Part shown: in pieces, positions 57,012 to 64,000 of the stretch
Position numbering within the stretch: the first letter of the stretch is position 1
How the letters are laid out: each line of letters starts with the position of its first letter
NCBI GenBank assembly: GCA_013398275.1
Contig: VZSE01015288.1
Location: 438,663 to 502,662 of the forward strand
Origin: Promerops cafer
Lineage: Eukaryota; Chordata; Aves; Passeriformes; Nectariniidae
Direction: 5' to 3'
Length of the DNA stretch: 64,000 bases
Program-made: the position numbers and the translations under genes
The notes under the pieces: generated by a model
Seen by the model: only the letters and a program-made list of their open reading frames with translations
What the model was told of the DNA's origin: nothing
Databases searched by the model: none

Positions 57012-57680
57012 GTATAGTACTATGTCTTTTTGTCACAGAGCTACTTCATTTGATGACAGAAGGAGAGCAGAACTGGGTGTACTCAGGAGAGGTACTCTTT
57101 TCTTTGGCAAGTGCACGTTGTTGACTGTGGTTTCTAAGAGTCTTTTTGGTAAAATGTGAGTGGTTGTATAGCAAGATGCAAGTTCACTACCTCAAGGGAA
57201 CTGATGAAAGTTTATGCAGCTGCATCTTCCGTGTACAAACAAAGTAGTGACAGTGGAAAAGATAGGAGGCAGTCAGGTCCTTCATTTCCAGGGTGAAAAA
57301 ACTGTAGGGGGTTCTTGTTAATGCAGTCTGAGGAGCAAAAACACATACGGAGTTCTTTGGGTAGGTTTTGTCTTTCCTCAGAATCTGCAAAGGTTCCAAA
57401 TATCCACTCCGTGCTGGCACCAGAGTTGTGCCTGCTTTTCAGTCATTTTCACCAGTTAAAAGACATTTGAGGAAGAACAAATGCAAGACTGGAATTTTTC
57501 TGCCTCCTTTGTCACTGTAGCTACTGCCCAGCTATGGTACCAAGAATCATTTCTTATTCAATGCCTATGAGTCTCTGTCCTTCTGAACTGATGCTGTCAT
57601 GAATATTAAAAATGCTGTCTTTGCAATGCTTTATTATGCTTATTCTGAGGAAAACTTCTAATGACCATCACAATTTGTAG

Positions 57681-57702
57681 TTTTCTTTCTTTCTTTCTTT
57701 CC
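57681..57702 (+). repeat. (TTTC)n microsatellite
   Basis: About five TTTC units within the pyrimidine-rich region 30 bases before exon 18. Length changes here could affect the polypyrimidine tract of that acceptor. Confidence 0.9.
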
Positions 57703-57732
57703 CCTACACTACTGTTTTCTTTTTTTTTTCAG

Positions 57733-57791
57733 TCCATAATTTGAAACCAGCAGATATTCAGGTGATTGCTGCACTGGGTGATTCACTCACA
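57733..57791 (+). CDS. PLB1: PLB1 coding exon 18: repeat 2 start, GDSL nucleophile
   Basis: Encodes VHNLKPADIQVIAALGDSLT. This is block I of the GDSL lipase family; the Ser of G-D-S-L (about residue 397 in this model) is the catalytic nucleophile. In mammals repeat 2 carries the main phospholipase and lipase activity. It has the same length and phases as exon 4. Acceptor TTTTTTCAG, donor ACA|GTAAGT. Confidence 0.97.
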
Positions 57792-58870
57792 GTAAGTAAA
57801 GATCACTGGATAGCCATTGATAAAGCTGGCAATGAAAAACTTGCAATGAAATTTCTGATTTTTTAACCTGGGAAATGGAATGCATACAGTTATGTCCTAT
57901 AGAGCCAAACATGTTTTTCACTTTTTTTTCCCCATATTCCACCTTGGCTGATTGGTAATCAGATCATGAGTCTAATCTGAGTGCAAAGTTCCCATTTAAA
58001 GTCCACAAGAGTGCCACACAAGGAAGAGATATAAGATTAGATTATGCAGCAGCAAAACTATTCTACTAGAGTGGACTTGCAACAATTGCTTTTCTTTACA
58101 GATTTCTTGCAGCTCCCAAGGTATTGGCCCTGCAAGCTATTAGTAAGCAGCATGAAGAGAAAGAAAAAATTCTGCAGCTGATGTGTATATCTGTGTATCT
58201 ATATAATCTGATAAATATATATATGATAATACCAAAGCCTATAAAGCCATAGTAATTCATACTAACTAAATATGTGGTTAAAATTGCAATAGAACATCAG
58301 GCATGTTGAGTGTAACTTGCCTTGAGATTTTTATTTAAACACTATTCCTGGTGCTTACTATGTAAGCTCATTACCCCTAGACTGGTGGTGATTCTCCAAT
58401 CAGTGGTGACTGCTTTACTGCTCATGTCATAATTCATGTTTCCTACATGTGCTAATTATCATATTAAATCCTTGTAGTCTTTTTCTTTGGAGAAGCCGGA
58501 AAAGACGTAAAATCACTGTACAACTTTTTAATGTGAGGAACAGTATAATAAATTATTAATTCAGGACCACTGCTATCATATTTATTCCTTATGTAAATTT
58601 AGAATTATATGAGTATTTTGAACGTTCTCAAGTAATTTTCCCCCACTTGATATAATCACAAAGTTGATAGAAGAGGGTAATTCACTGGAGTGGAGTTAAA
58701 ATACCTTCAGCCTTTGATATTCCTGAGAACAGGGATCTGTTCTATTTTGGGAAGATGGCGTAGCTTGCTTCATTAATATGCTTTTCAATTATTCTCACTA
58801 GGATCAGTCAGAGAGCTAGTTACTGTAGCAGTGCTTATTTTCTGAAGGTGAACTCTTTGTCTTCTTCCAG

Positions 58871-58944
58871 GCAGCTAATGGGGCAGGATCCAGACCCCAT
58901 GATGTTCTGGATGTCGTGACTCAGTACCGAGGTCTTTCTTGGAG
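58871..58944 (+). CDS. PLB1: PLB1 coding exon 19: repeat 2
   Basis: Encodes AANGAGSRPHDVLDVVTQY then RGLSW plus two bases. A-x-N-G-A-G-S-x-P ... L-D-V-x-T-Q-Y-R-G-L-S-W is conserved across active PLB1 repeats. It is the counterpart of the shortened exon 5. Acceptor CTTCCAG, donor GGAG|GTGAGT. Confidence 0.97.
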
Positions 58945-59623
58945 GTGAGTCCCAGGAGTTTTCCCCTCAGTGGGAGAGAATCCATTTTCTTCAGTTTTGA
59001 TCGATGTAGTTGTTTTTGTAGCAAATGAAGGCTTGTGGAAACTGGATTTGATGTCACATTTTGCATGACAGCACATGGCTGTACTATTACTCATGATAAA
59101 GAAAATACTCAGACTAGTGGTTATCTAGAGTACAATGTAGCATGGCTGGGATAGACCTTGGGTACACGGAAAAATGGGGTCCTTGTTAAGAAGTTCTTTG
59201 TCAGTCTCACAGTTGTAGGAGACCCTGGAATGGGGTCTTCTAAACTCCATTGCCATTGCATCACTTGCTCATTCTGCATTTCTGTCCCTGCTCTTTCTGT
59301 ATCCTGTCTGCTCTTGCCCAGTGTGGCCCACATCACCCATTTTTCTCATTTAAAATTGGTGGTCTACAAAAAATCTTTTCTGCTGTTGTTTCATATGCAG
59401 TACCTCTTTCCTTGATCCTTTCCCAGTATTGCTTACATCATGGAGAACAGTTTATCAGTTATGAGTCAATACAGACTTTTACATATGCAGGGTGTTGTTA
59501 GACACATTGAAAAGACTCTGGAGAAGGGCAATCACGTTCTCTTGTTAATCTGCAACTGATCTTCTGTTCATCATTTTTTACCAGTCTAAGTCACTGCAAC
59601 ATTAGAAGAAGTTTAAACATGTT

Positions 59624-59790
59624 CACAGAATCACAGAAAGGCCTGGGTTGGAAGGCACCTTAAAGATAATCTGGTTCCAACCCCCATGCCATGTGCAGGG
59701 ACACTTCTCACTAGACCAGGGTGCTCACTTTTCACTAGACCATGGTGCCACCGTACAGCTTGGCCTCAAGCACTTCCAGGGATGGTATTA
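59624..59790 (-). mobile_element. CR1 LINE 3' fragment, antisense
   Basis: Read on this strand, TCACAGAATCACAGAAAGG, TGGGTTGGAAGGCACC, TTAAAGATAATCTGGTTCCA, CCATGTGCAGGGACACTTC, CACTAGACCAGGGTGCTC and CACTTCCAGGGATGG follow the reverse complement of the avian CR1 3' end, including the octamer-type tail (here TCACAGAA twice). The element is therefore antisense to PLB1. It is less diverged than the 18.4 kb copy. It contains an internal 24-base duplication (59,709-59,755). Boundaries are approximate. Confidence 0.9.
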
Positions 59791-60377
59791 GTGCACTTCA
59801 AAATCTGTTCCAGATTAAGGGGACATTATAGAGGTGTTCTAATTTTTTTCAGCATGAAGGAGAATAAAGAGCACCCAGACATAATGGTGAATTTCACTAG
59901 TCTAAGTTGAATGAAATGTGAGTGGGGGGAAGACAATGGGAGAAGCCAAAGGTGTTGATTTTACTTATCGCTCTGAAATATATGCTTTTAGAACTTTTTG
60001 TTTTGGTTAGCTTTGTTGACTAAAAATGGAAGCTATAAATATTTTAATAGGTACTACTCTAGCAAAGGTGGCAGCCTTGGAAAAAAAAAATCATTTCTTT
60101 CAGCTTGGTTTGAACATAGGCCAAAGCAGGTGAAAGAGCTGAAAGGACAGCTGCTGTACAGGGCTTCTAATGTGATTGTTCTGCTGGAGCTGAGAGTCTC
60201 TGATGTGGTGGCGCCCTGGGGACAGGCACCCAGAGCGCGGGTGGGCTCAGCACAGCCACCGGCGTGCTCTGTACATGTGCGGTAACCCCAAAAGGGGGCA
60301 CTCTCCTACCTTGTCCATTGCCTTGCCGAGTCCATCGTACCTTACAACACTTTTTTCCTGTTCTGTCTTTTTAACAG

Positions 60378-60421
60378 TGTTGGAGGAAATGAAAACATAA
60401 GCACAGTCACGACACTACCGA
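60378..60421 (+). CDS. PLB1: PLB1 coding exon 20: repeat 2
   Basis: Completes Ser and encodes VGGNENISTVTTLP plus one base. W-S-(V/I)-G-G is the block II glycine of the oxyanion hole in the PLB subgroup, and N-I-S is a potential glycosylation site. It is the counterpart of exon 6, with the same length. Acceptor TTTAACAG, donor CCGA|GTAAGT. Confidence 0.96.
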
Positions 60422-61267
60422 GTAAGTGACTTTTTCTGTAAATTTGATAAATATGTGGCGCTATTTATTATTCAAATACCTGCTATTATAAAAGGAGACA
60501 GGAGGAAAGGGTTAAAATTTGTGGTATGACACAAGCAATACCTTTGTGTTTAATGTCCACTTTTGAGTAAAAGCTGCTTAACAACCAGGCTGTAATAGGC
60601 TGTGCATGACTTAACTATGTATTTTGTATTCGTAGCTTTTGGTTGTTTCAGTTTTCTTCTGTTGGTTATAGTTCTGTCTAAAATGTGTTTGGGATAGATG
60701 AATCAAAGATCTTAGCTCATAGCCTAAAGAAACTATTTTGACTGTACAGGCAAATTGTTTTAGGCAGGGGCAGAATCACATTACAAGATCAGATTTTACA
60801 TGCTTTTTAAAGGTCAGGACATTTTAGATCTGAGGTGTTTGCAAGGCTGGTTTGTAACCTAAGATCTAGAAGGGAATCTGTGGTCTTTGGGGTTAATACA
60901 TCTGGGGCCATCAGGCTAAAGGATTTGATTCCAACCTGTCTGCAGTTAGAGCATGATGGCATGAGGTTCTCCTGCCTGAGTATATGGTTACCCAGCCTTG
61001 CTTGCCAGGCAAAATGGCATTGCTAGCCAAGATGGTCATGTTAGGTCATGAGTATCTGAATTCATGAAATTCAGAAATCTTAAAGGCAGAGAAATGGTTG
61101 TATGGTGATGAATCTCCATGTTTATTATACTTAAAGGTTGATTTTTTTTTTTTTGATAGCTATCTCCTAAAGCTTTTTAATGGTCTTCTACTAAAGTCTA
61201 ACCTTTATTGCCTCATTTGTTACCTGCTGCAGGAAGCAATATTTCAGGGTGCTGTCTCTTTCTGCAG

Positions 61268-61376
61268 ATATTCTTCGTGAGTTCAACCCATCCTTGCTAG
61301 GGTATTCCACTGGCACTGGAACACAGAATTCAAACAATGCTGCATTAAACCAAGCTGTGGCCGGAGCTTGTACAGA
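61268..61376 (+). CDS. PLB1: PLB1 coding exon 21: repeat 2
   Basis: Completes Asn and encodes ILREFNPSLLGYSTGTGTQ, then NSNNAALNQAVAGACT plus two bases of a Glu codon. N-I-L-R-E-F-N-P-x-L and L-N-Q-A-V-(A/P)-G are PLB1 signatures. Mammalian repeat 2 continues G-R-A-E-D; here it is A-C-T-E-H. The free Cys is unusual at this point. Acceptor TTCTGCAG, donor AGA|GTAAGA. Confidence 0.96.
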
Positions 61377-62251
61377 GTAAGAGGAAAACTTTTAATTTTA
61401 ATAGAAATTTTATTTTTTTCTATAAAATTCTTTGTGACTAAAAAAGGCCCAAACCCTGGACTTTGGCAGGAGCACAGTAAGTCTAATAGGCAAAGATTTT
61501 TTTATCCTAACTGTAGCATGAAGGCCAAGAAATGTGATGAGAACTTTGCAGTGTTTCTAATCTTTGTCAAATAAATTAGCAACAAAAGCTGTACTTTCTC
61601 TGACATTTTCAGCCAGGAAAGCCACAGCATTTTACAAGCACTACTCAGAAAGCTGTCCTGTTGTGAGTCAGACAAAAGAGATCTCCACTTTATAGGAGGT
61701 ATATTCAAACCCTCTTGTTATCAGGACCAAGAGTTCGTGTAGAGACTGAGAAAGTTGTGGGTTGTTTAATTCCTGCTCTGCCAGAGCTGGGAATTAACTA
61801 GAGATCACTATGCACTGTCTTCAGTGCAACTCATATCCTATTTTTCTTTCCACTGGTAGCACTTCTTATAAGACCTACTTCAGTGCCTTGAGGCCATATA
61901 ATAACATTGGTACAAGCACAGACACTTCAGAGCTATGTCTGTTGATAGCATCTGTCTGATGTTGGGAAGAGAAAAGTGCATTTTCTGTATAGTTTGTAAA
62001 AGAGTAACTATGCAGCATTTGCTAAGTAGCCCAATGCCTGCTGGATGCTAATTATTTTCTCTTTTTTCTTTTTCCATCACTGTCTCAAAACATAGCCTTT
62101 GTTGGCTGTATCATATGTTCCATTCAATGAAAATTGGACTTTCTCTGGGGTTTTTGATGTCCATTTGTCAGCTTTCCTCTTTGCCTTATCTATGCAGGAT
62201 TCTCTCTTTAAATTTTTATTAATTTATTTTATGATTTTCTTTTATTTTTAG

Positions 62252-62303
62252 GCATGTTCCTGAACAGGTTAGGAAACTGGTGGACCGCATGAAGAATGAT
62301 ACT
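62252..62303 (+). CDS. PLB1: PLB1 coding exon 22: repeat 2 helix (last in window)
   Basis: Completes Glu475 and encodes HVPEQVRKLVDRMKNDT. The pattern x-x-P-x-Q-x-R-x-L-V-D-x-M-K-N-D-T is that of mammalian repeat 2. It is the counterpart of exon 8, with the same 52 bases and phases. His476 replaces an Asp that all four human repeats and exon 8 of this gene keep. Acceptor ATTTTTAG, donor ACT|GTGAGT. Confidence 0.95.
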
Positions 62304-64000
62304 GTGAGTTCAACATGTCATGAATATCTTTAGAATGAAGTGACATGGCATTAGTTTCTGACAGACCAAGAGCAGATTTCAAGAGTGAATGCCAAACTTT
62401 AAAGCTGTAGGTACAGCAGGGTACAGCGTAATACTTCCCAGTGCAGAGTGTGAGTCAGCACAAAATAATCTATTGCTTAGTCTTAAATGAATTTGTACCA
62501 GCATATGATAGTTACTATCAAACCCAGATAATTGTAACCTTTTCGTCATTTTTACTGCAAGTGGCTGTAAATGCAGTGCTGTTGCTTCTGCTTCCAACCT
62601 GTGTCACCCTGTAAGATAACAGAACCTTTTCTCTGTGAGGATTTTGCTGTGGTGCTGTTAATTATCTTGTAAGCAGGTGGTTTTTCCAGTGAAAGTGATA
62701 CATGCTAGGATGTTGAGGGCAAGCTTTTCAAGTAGCATGTGGAGTGAACATGTGAAGTGAGGAAGGGACTTGTTTTCTATAAAAACAAATTAGTCCCTTC
62801 CTTCATCATCATCAGCTGATTTTTGACTTACATTTATTTTTATGAATTGTTTGATTAATGGTCTGTAAAATACACATTAGGTTGAGGATTATTTGGATAT
62901 TTTTCACCTCAGCTCGTGCTTTGAATGTTTGCTATTTGTAATTTGACAAATGTGCTATGCAATCAGTGACCTAAGATACGTTATAATAGTTTGGCTTTCC
63001 AATTGTGCAGCTGGAAAGCAGTCAAAAAGCCTTTAAGATATCTGTGTGTGTGTTTAGTGTAAACACTCTGGTGCGTACATATTGGCAAAAGTATTTGCAG
63101 TACCTTCCTTCTTGGTTCACTTTCTTGTAAACAAGATTTCCATCTGATGGATGCATCTGAAATGAGATTAAAAGGACGAGCAACTTACAATGAACGGTTA
63201 GATGGTTTTCATTCAGTTTCTAAGCACTACTCTGCCAAATTTATTGGCCTGAGAATGTTAACAGAAATTAATGGAAATATCTTTTATTTAGGTACTAAAT
63301 GTTTTTGTATAACTAGGGAAGCTCCTTCTGGCTAGAAAGCATGCTTATAGTAGAGGTCATATATCTTTCATTTAAGAGATCTTTTTTATCCCCACTTTTT
63401 AAAACATTTGTTGAGTGCAGGAGGAAGCTTCTCCCTCTTTTTGATTTTTTTACATTTTGAGACCAAACTACTGAACAGCGTGTTTACTAGCGGGGATATG
63501 TTGCCTCCTGCCTTTGAAGAAAGATGTTTTTAAACCACTGGAGACTGATGCACTATTGGTGCTTTTCTTACCAGTGTTTTGCACTGAAATTAAAACATTA
63601 GAATATTGAGTACAATATCCACAACATGCTACTAAGAATATCTGAACCTTTCCTCAAAGCTAAGAAGGTGTTTATTTACTATAGCATAATTACCTCGATT
63701 TAGCTAGCTACCCCATTGCAAAATCCTTGCAGAAACAAGTGCTGTAATATTTTACCATTACTGTTAGATAGAGTTAATATTGCCCCACTGTTCTTTGCAG
63801 TTTGTCTCACAGCAAGTCTGAAATATATTGTCCCCCAGGGTTTAGCAGCAGGATAGCTGCATTATTTATCACACAGTAAAATACATACCATAATTTTTGT
63901 TATGAAGATATATTTCTAGGACTGCAGGAAGAGTCACTCTGTATGCACAAGGTATTACTAAGAAAAGCATACAGATAGATTTTGAGCAATAGTTTTCTGA
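62304..64000 (+). other. PLB1: PLB1 intron 22 (continues past window)
   Basis: I looked for the next expected exon (the F-Q-x-D-W-K ... G-G-N-D-L-C segment of repeat 2) and did not find it, so it lies beyond the edge. No repeat or RNA was recognised in this AT-rich stretch. Confidence 0.75.

Larger units (their letters stand above)
57012..62251 (+). other. PLB1: PLB1 introns 17 to 21 (between exons listed separately)
   Basis: Introns are 0.7-1.4 kb. Intron 17 ends in a (TTTC)n tract. Intron 19 (58,945-60,377) holds a CR1 fragment at 59,624-59,790 and a GC-rich patch with a CTCF-like word at 60,288-60,301. Introns 18, 20 and 21 show nothing I can name. Confidence 0.65.
32440..64000 (+). other. 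PLB1: PLB1 gene, 5' part (continues past window)
   Basis: PLB1 encodes phospholipase B1, a large secretory-pathway lipase with phospholipase A1/A2, lysophospholipase and lipase activity. It is anchored by one C-terminal membrane segment in brush border and epidermis. In mammals it has a signal peptide, four tandem repeats of about 330-350 residues, and a C-terminal tail. The 22 exons here join in frame for 492 residues: signal peptide, linker, all of repeat 1 (residues 51 to about 330), linker, and the start of repeat 2 (from residue 380). All introns are GT-AG. Repeat 1 lacks the catalytic residues, and repeat 2 has GDSL with Ser at about 397. The rest of repeat 2, repeats 3-4 and the membrane anchor must lie to the right. 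Confidence 0.93.

Noticed and set aside
1..64000. tRNA, rRNA, CRISPR array, prokaryotic operon or phage-like system.
   Set aside because: No tRNA-like box A/B pair with clover-leaf pairing was noticed, no regularly spaced repeats occur, and the long introns, CR1 elements and poly(A) signals show vertebrate DNA.
62304..64000. A further PLB1 exon before the window edge.
   Set aside because: No segment encodes the expected D-W-K ... G-G-N-D block with splice sites in the right phase; the open frames there are unrelated to PLB1.

Overview
This is eukaryotic, vertebrate nuclear DNA, most probably from a bird. It carries two protein genes in the same orientation, both split by GT-AG introns. CR1-family LINE fragments (18.35-18.80 kb, 33.6-34.6 kb and 59.6-59.8 kb) and one MIR-like SINE relic (24.1-24.3 kb) point to an amniote and favour a bird. 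The FOSL2 coding sequence reads as avian. The gene pair FOSL2 then PLB1, head to tail, is the order I know from human 2p23, so this is a conserved syntenic block and not a novel system.

Layout. 1-4,668: the 3' part of FOSL2 intron 1; the first coding exon lies upstream of the window. 4,669-10,596: the last three coding exons of FOSL2 (Fra-2, an AP-1 bZIP transcription factor). 10,597 to about 14,565: a long FOSL2 3' UTR with AU-rich elements and poly(A) signals. About 14,566-32,400: an 18 kb intergenic stretch with no convincing gene. It holds a CR1 copy, a MIR-like SINE, another old repeat and a CpG-richer domain at 20.7-23.6 kb with patches that look like conserved noncoding elements. 32,407-64,000: a TATA-type promoter and 22 coding exons of PLB1 (phospholipase B1). 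These encode 492 residues: the signal peptide, all of internal repeat 1, and about a third of repeat 2. The gene continues past the right edge.

The reconstructed PLB1 exons join in frame without a stop. Exons 4-8 (repeat 1) and 18-22 (repeat 2) have matching intron phases and mostly matching lengths, a record of tandem duplication of the enzyme unit. Repeat 1 has lost the GDSL nucleophile and the later catalytic motifs, whereas repeat 2 retains GDSL.

The two genes need not work together. Fra-2 dimerises with Jun proteins in the nucleus and controls AP-1 targets. PLB1 is a secreted or membrane-anchored digestive and epidermal lipase. The clearest anomaly is a near-exact 274 bp duplication in PLB1 intron 16, flanking a single N, which is almost certainly an assembly error. 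I found no undescribed system. The best leads are a possible in-frame cassette exon in PLB1 intron 8 and the CpG-rich intergenic domain.
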